Below, one piece after another: positions 1-7,946 of a stretch of 64,000 bases of DNA. Source of the stretch: Chitinophaga caseinilytica (GTDB lineage Bacteria; Bacteroidota; Bacteroidia; Chitinophagales; Chitinophagaceae); the NCBI RefSeq assembly GCF_038396765.1, contig NZ_CP150096.1:4385001-4449000 (forward strand). The letters are read 5' to 3'. Position 1 is the stretch's first letter. Each line of letters starts with the position of its first letter. The notes below the pieces were generated by a model that was given only the letters and a program-made list of their open reading frames with translations, was not told the DNA's origin and searched no databases. The position numbers were made by a program, and so were the translations under genes.

Positions 1-828
1 GCGAAGGGTAGTGGCCACATCAGCATGCCGCCCGCGGGAAATATTGTGGCTGTCCATCGCTTTGGTCAGCAGCCAGTAGCATTGCGCGTTGAAGCGGCGG
101 ACGAGCTTATCGCCCTGGTACACGATATAGGAAGACGCTTTAAAATTATCGGTTTTCTCGTTGTCGGGGTCGGTTTGGGCCTTCATGAAGGTCTGATAGT
201 TCCGGTAGGTGAGCATCCCGATGGCGCGGGCGGCTTTGAGCCCTTTGGCGCCCGCATCCCTGCGCGGTTCTTCCCAGCTCCCGTCTGCCTCGATGGCCAG
301 GCGCTGGGAGGTGTGAACGGCGATGCCCCAGGCGCTTTCGGCCGCGCCGGTGCAGAGGAGGAACAGCCGCCCGATGCGCTCCGGCTCCATGAGCGCCCAT
401 TCCAGCACCTGGTAGCCGCCCATGCTGCCGCCCGCCAGCAACCCGATCCGGTCGATGCCGAGATGTTTGCGGAGGAGGATGTGCGCATGCACGATGTCGC
501 GGATCGTTACCTGGGGGAACGTCCGGAACCAGGGCTCCCCGGTGGCCGGGTCGGTGCTCAGCGGCCCGGAACTGCCGTAGCAGGACCCTAAAATATTGGC
601 GCACACGATGAAATGCCGCGCCGGGTCTATCACCTTGCCATCGCCCACCAGGCCCGTCCACCAGTCGGCCACATCCGAATTCGCGGTAAGGGCATGGCAG
701 ATCCAGACCACATTATCTCCCGTGGGGCTTTTGGTCCCGTAAGTATGATAGGCGATCTCGATCCCCGGCAATACCGCGCCGGATTCCAGCCTGAACGGCT
801 GCTGGCTGTGAAAGGTCTGCAATGACAA
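1..828 (-). CDS. metX: Homoserine O-acetyltransferase (partial, C-terminus beyond window)
   Basis: Alpha/beta-hydrolase-fold acyltransferase that activates homoserine with acetyl-CoA for methionine synthesis. The minus-strand frame is open from 828 to base 1 (276 codons; the family is about 350). Visible motifs are ANILGSCYGSSGP near residues 77-89, the nucleophile elbow AGGSMGGYQ with Ser135, and AMDSHNISRGR near the window edge, matching the MDTHDVGRGR-type motif of MetX. The catalytic Asp and His would lie outside the window. There is no ATG in frame: an in-frame TAG lies at 853-855 and the only plausible starts are TTG at 828 or TTG at 822. A good promoter lies just upstream (848-879), which supports the TTG start. 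It is divergent from osmC-metZ, and metZ uses its product. Family assignment is firm; the exact start is uncertain by two codons. Confidence 0.9.
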   Translation of the reverse strand, partial: MSLQTFHSQQPFRLESGAVLPGIEIAYHTYGTKSPTGDNVVWICHALTANSDVADWWTGLVGDGKVIDPARHFIVCANILGSCYGSSGPLSTDPATGEPWFRTFPQVTIRDIVHAHILLRKHLGIDRIGLLAGGSMGGYQVLEWALMEPERIGRLFLLCTGAAESAWGIAVHTSQRLAIEADGSWEEPRRDAGAKGLKAARAIGMLTYRNYQTFMKAQTDPDNEKTDNFKASSYIVYQGDKLVRRFNAQCYWLLTKAMDSHNISRGRHADVATTLR

Positions 829-847
829 CGGTGTAAAAAATTTTGCG

Positions 848-879
848 CAAACCTACAAAAGTCGACGCCCATTTACAAA
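848..879 (-). promoter_or_regulatory. Bacteroidota-type promoter for metX
   Basis: On the minus strand, TTTG (876-879 on the plus strand as CAAA), then 20 nt, then TAGGTTTG (848-855). This matches the Bacteroidota consensus TTTG-N19..21-TAnnTTTG at every fixed base. Transcription would begin around 843, giving a leader of about 15-20 nt before the TTG start. Confidence 0.7.
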
Positions 880-931
880 TCCGGGCTGACGAACCCCGTT
901 TGTCATCCGTATGTTATTCATAGAGATATTT

Positions 932-939
932 TATCTTTG
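932..939 (+). promoter_or_regulatory. -7 box for osmC-metZ
   Basis: TATCTTTG fits TAnnTTTG exactly. Predicted start of transcription is near 944, leaving a leader of about 45 nt before osmC. I see no good TTTG at the -33 position; the nearest is at 899-902, 29 nt away. Confidence 0.45.
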
Positions 940-988
940 AAGCGCAGCATATCTGCTAATTTTACATCAAACCGAACAAACAAGAGAT

Positions 989-1408
989 ATGAAGATCGCT
1001 TTACAACGCATTGACGACGGGTTTAACATGGAAGCCGTGGACGAGCAGGGCCACAAGGTATTAATGGACTCCTCCGTAGAAAACGGCGGTAAAAACAACG
1101 GCGTTCGCCCCATGCAGATGTTGCTCATGGGCCTCGGCGGCTGTTCCGCCATCGACGTGGTGATGATCCTCAAGAAACAGCGCCAGGAAATCACCGACTT
1201 CCGCATCGAGATCGATGCAGACCGGGAGAAGGGCAAAGAACCGTCTCTGTGGGAAAAAGCACATATCGTATTTCATATCGCAGGCAAGGTGGACGCCGAC
1301 AAGGCCGCCCGCGCGGTGGAACTGTCCATGAACAAATACTGCTCCGTCGCCGAAACCCTCCGTCAGGGCAACACACAGCTGACCTGGGAAGTAAAACTGA
1401 ATGCCTGA
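989..1408 (+). CDS. OsmC family peroxiredoxin-like protein
   Basis: 139-residue OsmC/Ohr superfamily protein, expected to be a cytoplasmic thiol-dependent peroxidase. The two redox cysteines of the family are present: Cys52 in GLGGCSAIDVV, at the start of the long central helix, and Cys118 in NKYCSVAETL. The size is normal. It starts at an ATG about 45 nt downstream of a TAnnTTTG box and ends 13 bp before metZ on the same strand, so the two are probably cotranscribed. It is not clearly Ohr rather than OsmC, so no gene symbol is given. Its position inside a methionine-synthesis pair suggests a link between sulfur flux and thiol or peroxide stress, which is inference only. Confidence 0.88.
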   Translation: MKIALQRIDDGFNMEAVDEQGHKVLMDSSVENGGKNNGVRPMQMLLMGLGGCSAIDVVMILKKQRQEITDFRIEIDADREKGKEPSLWEKAHIVFHIAGKVDADKAARAVELSMNKYCSVAETLRQGNTQLTWEVKLNA

Positions 1409-1421
1409 CACCAACTGAACA

Positions 1422-2615
1422 ATGAAAAAGAGAAAAATCAAACCGACCTACCGGCCCGAGACCCGGGCCATTCGCATACAACCCGGCAGAACGCCGAACA
1501 TGGAACACAGCAGCCCGCTTTACCTGACTTCCAGCTTCTGTTATGAAGATTCGGAAGCCATGCGGGCCGCGTTCGCCGACGAAACGGACGCTTATATCTA
1601 CTCCCGTTTCAGCAACCCGACCGTAGAAGAGTTTTCCCAGCGCATGAGCGCGCTGGAAGGAGCGGAGAGCGGTTTCGCCACCGCATCCGGCATGAGCGCC
1701 ATTTTCGGCAGCTTCATGGCTTTCCTCAAAGCCGGCGATCACCTGCTGAGCAGCGCGTCCATCTTCGGCTCCACGCATACGGTCATCACGAAGTTCCTGC
1801 CCAAATGGAACATCCAGCATACGTATTTCGACGTCACCCGGCCCGAAACCATCGAAGCGCTCATCCAGCCCAATACGAAAATGATCTTCATCGAAACGCC
1901 CTCCAACCCGGGCCTCGACGTGATCGACCTGGAACTGGTATCGAAAATTGCGAAGAAGCACAATGTGCTCCTGAACGTCGATAACTGCTTCGCCACGCCC
2001 GCCATTCAACGGCCGCTGGAACTGGGCGCCGACCTGGTCACCCATTCGGCTACCAAGTGGCTCGACGGGCAGGGACGCGTGCTGGGCGGCATTGTGCTGG
2101 GTAAAAAGGAATTGGTGGACGAAGTGTACGCCTTTTGCAGAAGCACCGGCCCGTCGCTGAGCCCGTTCAACGCCTGGGTATTGGCCCGGAGCCTGGAAAC
2201 GCTGCACGTTCGTATGGAGCGCCACGCGTCCACGGCGCTGTCGCTGGCGGAGGCGCTGGAAGGCAACGAGCATGTGGAATGGGTGAAATATCCCTTCCTG
2301 GCTTCCCACCCGCAATACGAGATCGCGAAGAAACAGATGTCTTCCGGCGGAGGGATCGTTTGCTTCGAGATCAAGGGCGGACTGGAACGCGGCCGCCGTT
2401 TCCTCGACCAGCTGGAGCTCCTGAGCCTCACGGCCAACCTGGGAGACAGCAGGAGCATCGCTTCACATCCCGCATCTACCACACACGCCAAGCTCAGTGA
2501 GGCGGAAAGGCTCAAAGTAGGCATCACGCCGGGCCTCATCCGCATTTCCTGCGGCCTGGAACATAAAGACGATATTATGGAAGACGTGCTGCAGGCGCTG
2601 GAAGCCAGCCGCTAA
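1422..2615 (+). CDS. metZ: PLP-dependent O-acyl-homoserine sulfhydrylase (MetZ-like Cys/Met metabolism enzyme)
   Basis: 397-residue fold-type I PLP enzyme of the Cys/Met metabolism family. Visible motifs: YSRFSNPT at 60-67, the ETPSNP substrate loop at 158-163, NVDNCFATP around 185-193 with the PLP-binding Asp187, and SATKWLDGQGR with the Schiff-base Lys212. The WLDGQGR sequence is more like O-succinylhomoserine sulfhydrylase (MetZ) than cystathionine gamma-synthase. Because metX, an acetyltransferase, is divergently transcribed next door, the likely substrate is O-acetylhomoserine plus sulfide, giving homocysteine. Cystathionine or methionine gamma-lyase activity cannot be excluded from motifs alone. 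Cys189 stands where relatives often have Thr (DNTFATP), a small oddity. Confidence 0.85.
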   Translation: MKKRKIKPTYRPETRAIRIQPGRTPNMEHSSPLYLTSSFCYEDSEAMRAAFADETDAYIYSRFSNPTVEEFSQRMSALEGAESGFATASGMSAIFGSFMAFLKAGDHLLSSASIFGSTHTVITKFLPKWNIQHTYFDVTRPETIEALIQPNTKMIFIETPSNPGLDVIDLELVSKIAKKHNVLLNVDNCFATPAIQRPLELGADLVTHSATKWLDGQGRVLGGIVLGKKELVDEVYAFCRSTGPSLSPFNAWVLARSLETLHVRMERHASTALSLAEALEGNEHVEWVKYPFLASHPQYEIAKKQMSSGGGIVCFEIKGGLERGRRFLDQLELLSLTANLGDSRSIASHPASTTHAKLSEAERLKVGITPGLIRISCGLEHKDDIMEDVLQALEASR

Positions 2616-2746
2616 CGCACGGAAGCATACGCTCACGTTCCCCACCTTCAGCCACAAACTCGCAGAAACCGTTTTTTTTGTGATTTTGTGGCTGAATTAT
2701 GTAAATTCCTTTCCGATTACCTGAATTTTCTCATAAATCCACCCGC

Positions 2747-3103
2747 ATGCGCTTTGTGCTCGCTATCCTTCTGACGGCCCTGCTGGGCTACATCCTCGGA
2801 CTTTTCCTGCCCTGGTGGGCTATTGCCGTGGCGGCGTTCATCGTGGCGCTCGTTTGGCAACAGCGGCCCGGAAAGGCTTTCCTCAGCGGCTTTTTCGCCA
2901 TTTTCCTCCTGTGGGGCGTATTGGCGCTGGTGGCGGATATCCGGAACGATCATATCCTGGGGAACCGGATGAGCGAGCTGATCGCCGGGAGCAAAATGCC
3001 CATGGTGCTCGTAGCGGTATCGGCGCTCATCGGCGGGCTGGTGGCGGGCATGGGCGCGCTTTCCGCGAGCGTGTTGCGCCCTGCGCCCAAAAAAGCGGCC
3101 TGA
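2747..3103 (+). CDS. Small integral membrane protein, unknown function
   Basis: 118 residues, very hydrophobic, with about four predicted transmembrane segments (roughly 3-19, 22-40, 45-65 and 84-109) and short charged loops (QQRPGK, RNDHILGNR). A basic tail (RPAPKKAA) ends the protein, suggesting an inside C-terminus. I do not recognise a named family. It lies between metZ and the DUF5686 gene with its own flanking gaps (131 and 79 bp), so it is probably a separate transcription unit. The 2616-2746 gap contains a T-rich stretch (2672-2694) but no convincing hairpin terminator. Confidence 0.7.
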   Translation: MRFVLAILLTALLGYILGLFLPWWAIAVAAFIVALVWQQRPGKAFLSGFFAIFLLWGVLALVADIRNDHILGNRMSELIAGSKMPMVLVAVSALIGGLVAGMGALSASVLRPAPKKAA

Positions 3104-3170
3104 TCTGCTCTTGTGTGTTAAAGTTTGTCTAAAAGCCCGGGAAAGGGTAGCCGCGTGTAGGGCCAACCGT

Positions 3171-3178
3171 TACATTTG
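3171..3178 (+). promoter_or_regulatory. -7 box 4 nt upstream of the DUF5686 gene ATG
   Basis: TACATTTG matches TAnnTTTG and is followed by only ACAC before the ATG at 3183. If active it would give a leaderless transcript. No TTTG is visible at the -33 position. Confidence 0.4.
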
Positions 3179-3182
3179 ACAC

Positions 3183-5678
3183 ATGATGAAAATTGTACTC
3201 CCGTTTTTGCTGATCCTGTTTGTGCTACCTGCCTCCGGCGTCCAGGTCCGCGGCGTCGTCACCAATCGCCAGGGCGAACCGCTCCCGTTCGCCACCGTCA
3301 TGATCAAAGGCACCACCCTCGGCACCACCTCCAACGCCATGGGCGCTTATGTGCTGGATGTGCCATCCGGCAGCCATGTCATCGTGTGCCAATATATGGG
3401 CTACAAGAAGGAAGAGAAGCGCGTGGAAGCGGGCAACGAGCCCCGGGAACTGAATTTCTCGCTGGAACCGGTGAGCCTCCAGATGAAGGAAGTAGTCGTA
3501 AAATCGGGCGGGGAAGACCCTGCATACGCCATCATCCGGCAAGCCATCAAAAAAAGACCGTATTACCTCTCGCAAGTGAAGAACTTTACCTGCGAATCCT
3601 ATATCAAAATGCTCGCCCGGATGCGGAACATGCCCAAACGGTTCTTCGGTACGAAAGTAAACCCGACGGACATTGGCGTGGATTCCTCCGGCAAAGGGAT
3701 CGTGGCGCTCACCGAATCCCTCACCAAAATCGCCTGGCGCGATCCCGACATGAAGCTCGAAGTCATCTCCAGCAGGTCCAGCGGCGGTGGGCTCGGGTTC
3801 GACATCCCCACCGTCATCAATTTCTACAAAAACAACGTGGAAGCCATGCAGACGCAGGTAGGGCCGCGGGGATTCATTTCCCCCATTTCCGACAACGCGC
3901 TGTTTTATTATAAGTACCGGCTGGAAGGGACTTTCGTGGACGACGGCAAGCTGGTCAACAAGATCCTCGTCATCCCGCGCCGCAAATACGAACCGCTTTT
4001 CGCCGGGCATATTTATATCACGGAAGACGACTGGCGCATCCACAGCACCGACCTCATGCTCACCAAAGAGTACCAGCTGGAGCTGATAGACACGCTCGTG
4101 ATCCGGCAAACCCATGTGCCCGTGGCGCCTGACGTCTGGCGCACGAAAGACCAGGTCGTGTACCTCGCCGCGAAACTTTTCGGGTTCGACATCACCGCCA
4201 ATTCCGTGAACGTATATTCCAAATACGACCTCAATCCCGTGTTCCCGAAAGGTTACTTCAACAAAGTGATCATGAAATACGACAAGAACGCCGAATGGCG
4301 GGATAAGCCGTATTGGGACAGTGTTCGCCCGTTGCCGCTGGAAGCCGACGAGCAGCGGGATTTCCATGTGAAAGACAGCACCGCCCGCGCCCGCCGCGAT
4401 TCTGCGAAGGGCCGTATGCAGCTGGATTCCCTGCGCGCCAGGCCCCAACCCGTGAAAGTGATGGACGTGGTGTGGGGAGGCGTGAACCATCGCTGGTGGT
4501 TCCAGGGAGATACTTCGGTGCAGTCGCACAGCCTGCACATTCCCGGACTGATAAAAGGCCTGAGTTACAACACCGTGGAAGGGGTGGCTTTGCAAATCAA
4601 TCCCGGAGTTACATTCTCTTTGCCCCACCGGCGATACCTGACCTGGCTGTCCAACGTCCGGTACGGGTTCTCGAACACGCACCTGCAGGCCAGCACAGGC
4701 CTCACGCTCACGCGGGTGCCCGACGGCGGCATCGGGGCGAGGAATACATGGTCGGTCGGCGGCGGGAAACGCATCACCCAGTTCAACCGCGCCAACCCGA
4801 TCGGGCCGGTGATGAATTCGCTCTACACTTTGTTGCTGAGCGAGAATTACATGAAATTGTACGAAAGCCGCTTCGCATCGTTGGGTTTCAGCAGGGTATA
4901 CGAAAGTTCGTTCGCGTTCAGCCTGAGCGCGCTGTACGAAAACCGCAACGCCGTGGAGAACTCAACCGATTTCGCGCTCTTCAACCGCGACCGGAACTAC
5001 TTCACGCCCAACCATCCTGATGATCTGGCGCACATTCCTTTCGGCAACGAAAAAGTGCTCACCATCGGCGGAAATGTCAGCTTCCAGCCGGGACAAAAAT
5101 ATATCGAGTACCCGCGGGGCAGGAGGGCCATCGGTTCCAAATACCCGACCCTGTCTGCCGGCTACCGCAAAGGCTTCATCGACGCGAATTTCGATAAATG
5201 GAACTTCGACGTGAAAGATGAAATGAATTTCAAGCTGTTGGGAGAATTGAAATATCATGTGGGATTAGGCGGTTTCCTCAATTCCCAATCCGTTTCCATC
5301 CCCGACATGCAGCATTTCAACGGCAACCAGACCTTCCTCAACATCCGCTACCTCAGCAGCTTCCAGCTGGCGGGGTATTACGAATACAGCACCACGGCCG
5401 ATTTATTCGCCACGGCCAACGTGGAGCATCATTTCAACGGGCTGCTCACCAACCGCATCCCGCTGTTCAACCGGTTGAAGTGGCACCTGGTGGCGGGGAG
5501 CAATGCGTTTTACGTGAACAAGAACAATAACTACGTGGAGGTTTTTGCCGGACTGGAAAATATCTTCAAAGTGCTGCGGGTAGATGTGGTGGCCGGGTAC
5601 CAAAGTCAGACGGACACGCGGATCGGCGTGCGGCTTGGGTTTGGAGGGATCCTCGGCGGAGCTTTCAAGGTGGAATAG
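3183..5678 (+). CDS. DUF5686 / carboxypeptidase-regulatory-like domain outer-membrane protein
   Basis: 831 residues. An N-terminal signal peptide (about 1-19, hydrophobic core LPFLLILFVLPASG) is followed by a carboxypeptidase-D regulatory-like beta-sandwich (about 22-100, typical pattern VRGVVTNRQGEPLPFATV and YMGYKKEE). The long remainder has the alternating aromatic/polar strands of an outer-membrane beta-barrel and matches my recollection of the Bacteroidota DUF5686 family, ending in a strand-like FGGILGGAFKVE. Such proteins resemble TonB-dependent receptors but lack a clear plug, and their substrate is unknown. The gene stands alone and is closed by a strong terminator 20 bp downstream. 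Confidence 0.85.
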   Translation: MMKIVLPFLLILFVLPASGVQVRGVVTNRQGEPLPFATVMIKGTTLGTTSNAMGAYVLDVPSGSHVIVCQYMGYKKEEKRVEAGNEPRELNFSLEPVSLQMKEVVVKSGGEDPAYAIIRQAIKKRPYYLSQVKNFTCESYIKMLARMRNMPKRFFGTKVNPTDIGVDSSGKGIVALTESLTKIAWRDPDMKLEVISSRSSGGGLGFDIPTVINFYKNNVEAMQTQVGPRGFISPISDNALFYYKYRLEGTFVDDGKLVNKILVIPRRKYEPLFAGHIYITEDDWRIHSTDLMLTKEYQLELIDTLVIRQTHVPVAPDVWRTKDQVVYLAAKLFGFDITANSVNVYSKYDLNPVFPKGYFNKVIMKYDKNAEWRDKPYWDSVRPLPLEADEQRDFHVKDSTARARRDSAKGRMQLDSLRARPQPVKVMDVVWGGVNHRWWFQGDTSVQSHSLHIPGLIKGLSYNTVEGVALQINPGVTFSLPHRRYLTWLSNVRYGFSNTHLQASTGLTLTRVPDGGIGARNTWSVGGGKRITQFNRANPIGPVMNSLYTLLLSENYMKLYESRFASLGFSRVYESSFAFSLSALYENRNAVENSTDFALFNRDRNYFTPNHPDDLAHIPFGNEKVLTIGGNVSFQPGQKYIEYPRGRRAIGSKYPTLSAGYRKGFIDANFDKWNFDVKDEMNFKLLGELKYHVGLGGFLNSQSVSIPDMQHFNGNQTFLNIRYLSSFQLAGYYEYSTTADLFATANVEHHFNGLLTNRIPLFNRLKWHLVAGSNAFYVNKNNNYVEVFAGLENIFKVLRVDVVAGYQSQTDTRIGVRLGFGGILGGAFKVE

Positions 5679-5698
5679 CAACGACTTGTATAAAGACG

Positions 5699-5742
5699 AA
5701 GGCTGTCTGCCCGATTGCCGGGAGACAGCCTTTTCTTTTTTT
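5699..5742 (+). terminator. Rho-independent terminator after the DUF5686 gene
   Basis: GGCTGTCT (5701-5708) pairs with AGACAGCC (5723-5730), with further GC pairing towards the loop, followed by TTTTCTTTTTTT (5731-5742). Confidence 0.85.
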
Positions 5743-5772
5743 AGCTTGCCAAAGGATATCGTTGGGAAGCGG

Positions 5773-5916
5773 TTAAGCGCGGACGCGGAGTGCTTTCCGC
5801 CGGCCGTTGCCTGCCGCTTTTTTAAGTTTTACTTCGCTGTGTGCATGATAAGCTGCAATGCGGTAAAGACAAAACAAAACAATGGCGCTGATGAGGTAAA
5901 CTGCGTAAATACTCAT
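5773..5916 (-). CDS. Possible 47-residue single-span membrane protein
   Basis: Short minus-strand ORF in the otherwise empty 5679-6224 gap. ATG at 5914-5916 and TAA at 5773-5775. The translation begins MSIYAVYLISAIVLFCLYRI and continues into a strongly basic tail (VKLKKAAGNGRRKALRVRA). One clear transmembrane helix (about 3-21) followed by nine Lys/Arg residues fits an N-out/C-in micro-membrane protein. It has no recognisable family, no exact TAnnTTTG box and no obvious terminator of its own on this strand. The hydrophobic-then-basic layout is the only evidence that it is real; chance remains possible. Confidence 0.42.
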   Translation of the reverse strand: MSIYAVYLISAIVLFCLYRIAAYHAHSEVKLKKAAGNGRRKALRVRA

Positions 5917-6114
5917 ATAGGTTACTGTTTAGGGTTAAGAAAAACGGGGCAGCACGGGATCATTCTCACATTCATATATCCCTTTTTCCAAAAGCGTGCC
6001 ATAATTTAACTGCCACTTACCCGCATTCATCGGATACGAATAATGTATTTGACGAATGTGATTTGAAACACAGCTGATTGCTACCCCGTCGCCCGCCGGC
6101 GAAAAAAATTTCCG

Positions 6115-6224
6115 TACCTTTGCGCCGGCTGCAACCTGTCAGGTTAAACGGCAGGAAGCTCCAAATTGATAATCAATTATTTAAAGAATTTTGTTCGACC
6201 GGCGTTCGTCCTTAAAATTCTCTT
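6115..6224 (+). promoter_or_regulatory. Promoter box and about 95-nt leader of trhO
   Basis: TACCTTTG at 6115-6122 matches TAnnTTTG. The leader holds two perfect dyads: AACCTG-T-CAGGTT (6133-6145) and AATTGA-TAA-TCAATT (6164-6178). It does not match any riboswitch class I can recall. The rest of the gap (5917-6114) is AT-rich and holds nothing I can name. Confidence 0.5.
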
Positions 6225-7265
6225 ATGGCACTACACAACAGAGTATCAGCCACCGAGTTAAAGCAACGGTTGGCCGCGGAAACCTTCCGCCGCGTTACGG
6301 TATCGTTTTACCAGTACGCCAAAATTTCCGATCCGCAGATTTTCCGGGATGACTTGTACCTGGCCCTGAACGAACTTGGGGTGTTTGGCCGTATTTACGT
6401 GGCCAGCGAAGGCATCAATGCGCAGATCAGCATCCCCGAGCACAACTACGAAGCTTTCCGCGATCATTTGTATTCCATCCCTTTCCTGAACGGCATCCGC
6501 CTCAACATCGCGGTAGACGATAACGGGAAATCTTTCTGGGTATTGAAGATCAAGGTGCGGGAAAAGATCGTGGCCGACGGGATCGACGATCCCACCTTCG
6601 ATATGGACAACCGCGGCAAGTACCTCGACGCCCGCGCGTTCAACGAACTGGCAGACGACCCCGATACCGTGATCATCGACATGCGCAACCACTACGAATT
6701 CGAAGTAGGCCATTTCGACAAGGCGCTCGAAGTGCCGTCAGACACCTTCCGCGAACAGCTCCCCATGGCCGTGGATATGATGAAAGACAATAAAGACCGG
6801 AACATCATCATGTACTGCACCGGTGGCATCCGCTGCGAGAAAGCCTCCGCGTACATGCTTCATCATGGCTTCAGCAACGTCTTCCACCTCGAAGGCGGCA
6901 TCATCGAATATTCCAACAAAGCCCGCGAACAAGGGCTGCCGAATAAATTCCGGGGCAAGAACTTCGTGTTCGACGACCGCCTCGGCGAGCGCATCTCCGA
7001 CGAGATCATCTCCCAATGCCACCAGTGCGGCGAGCCCTGCGACGAGCACATCAACTGCGCCAACGAAGGCTGCCACCTCTTATTCATCCAATGCGAAAAA
7101 TGCGCGGAAAAGTACAGCAAATGCTGCAGCGACGCCTGCGCCGAAGTGATCGCCCTGCCCGAAGAGCAGCAGGCTGAAATGCGCAAGGGGATCGATAAAG
7201 GCCTGATGCTTTTCAATAAACGCAGGAAGCGGCGCCTGCCTTCGGCCGGGGATTCAACGCTTTAG
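6225..7265 (+). CDS. trhO: tRNA uridine(34) hydroxylase, rhodanese family (TrhO)
   Basis: 346 residues, the usual length of the YceA/TrhO (UPF0176) family, which installs 5-hydroxyuridine at the wobble position of tRNA using oxygen. An N-terminal acylphosphatase-like domain (about 20-115, SFYQYAKI and SEGINAQIS) precedes a rhodanese domain (about 130-235) with catalytic Cys198 in [12 protein letters not shown] and family-typical Cys204. The C-terminus has a cysteine cluster ([30 protein letters not shown], about residues 265-305), a likely zinc site seen in the long form of the family. The stop lies inside the convergent LytTR regulator gene (12 bp overlap). Its leader is unusually structured. 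Confidence 0.93.
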   Translation: MALHNRVSATELKQRLAAETFRRVTVSFYQYAKISDPQIFRDDLYLALNELGVFGRIYVASEGINAQISIPEHNYEAFRDHLYSIPFLNGIRLNIAVDDNGKSFWVLKIKVREKIVADGIDDPTFDMDNRGKYLDARAFNELADDPDTVIIDMRNHYEFEVGHFDKALEVPSDTFREQLPMAVDMMKDNKDRNIIMYCTGGIRCEKASAYMLHHGFSNVFHLEGGIIEYSNKAREQGLPNKFRGKNFVFDDRLGERISDEIISQCHQCGEPCDEHINCANEGCHLLFIQCEKCAEKYSKCCSDACAEVIALPEEQQAEMRKGIDKGLMLFNKRRKRRLPSAGDSTL

Positions 7266-7946
7266 ATAGCGGTTCTGCAGGATTTTTTCCATGACTTCGT
7301 CGCGCAGCGCGCGGCTCACGGGCACTTCGTGCGCGCCCACGGAAATCGTATTGCCTTCGATGCTGTCGATTTTCGAGGCGGCCACGATATAGGATTTGTG
7401 CACCTTGATGAACTGCTCCGCCGGCAGGTATTCTTCCACCGCCCTGAACGTGAGGTAAGTGATGTATTTCCGTTGCGTGGTATGCACGGCGATGTAGTTT
7501 TGCAACGCTTCCACGACAAGCACATCCGCCAACCGTATCTTCTCGATCCGGTGTTCGCACTTGATATAGAAATGGTCGGACGCCTCCGCTTTCAATTGCG
7601 CTTTAGCCTTGTTCGCCGCCTTGAGGAAACGCTCGAAGGAAACGGGCTTCAGCAGATAGTCGAGCACATCCAGCTCAAAGCCTTCCAGCGCATGATCGGG
7701 ATAAGCGGTGGTGATGACGGTGAGGGGCTTTTGCGGCAGGGTGCGCAGGAATTCCAGTCCGCTGAGCCGTGGCAAACGGATGTCGAGGAAGAGGAGATCC
7801 ACTGGCTGGCGGTGGAGGAAATCCGCCGCTTCGGGCGCGCTGCCGCATTCTCCCGCCCATTCCAGGAAACTGACGTCGGCGATATATTCGCGGAGGCCCT
7901 GTCGCGCCAGGGGTTCGTCGTCCACGACGAGGCATTGTAATTTCAT
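7254..7946 (-). CDS. LytTR family response regulator
   Basis: 230 residues. A receiver domain (1-120) has the acidic pocket VVDDEP (Asp9, Asp10), phospho-acceptor Asp55 in LLFLDIRLP, the conserved Thr80 and Lys100 in DYLLKPVS. A LytTR DNA-binding domain follows (about 127-228, patterns [11 protein letters not shown] and [11 protein letters not shown]). The gene overlaps the sensor-kinase gene upstream by 4 bp (ATGA), so translation is coupled. It is the response half of a LytS/LytT-type pair; the target genes are not evident. The 3' end overlaps trhO tail-to-tail by 12 bp. Confidence 0.95.
   Translation of the reverse strand: MKLQCLVVDDEPLARQGLREYIADVSFLEWAGECGSAPEAADFLHRQPVDLLFLDIRLPRLSGLEFLRTLPQKPLTVITTAYPDHALEGFELDVLDYLLKPVSFERFLKAANKAKAQLKAEASDHFYIKCEHRIEKIRLADVLVVEALQNYIAVHTTQRKYITYLTFRAVEEYLPAEQFIKVHKSYIVAASKIDSIEGNTISVGAHEVPVSRALRDEVMEKILQNRYLKR

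Noticed and set aside
1191..2315. 374-codon minus-strand frame antisense to metZ
   Set aside because: The opposite strand has all PLP-enzyme motifs; the antisense frame has none and reflects GC-rich third positions.
5584..6009. 141-codon plus-strand frame running from the DUF5686 end through the terminator
   Set aside because: It has no domain character and crosses a strong terminator. The short minus-strand ORF at 5773-5916 explains the area better.
6129..6224. Named riboswitch in the trhO leader
   Set aside because: I compared the leader from memory with fluoride, SAM, preQ1, TPP, cobalamin, guanidine and c-di-GMP motifs and found no match; kept only as an unclassified structured leader.
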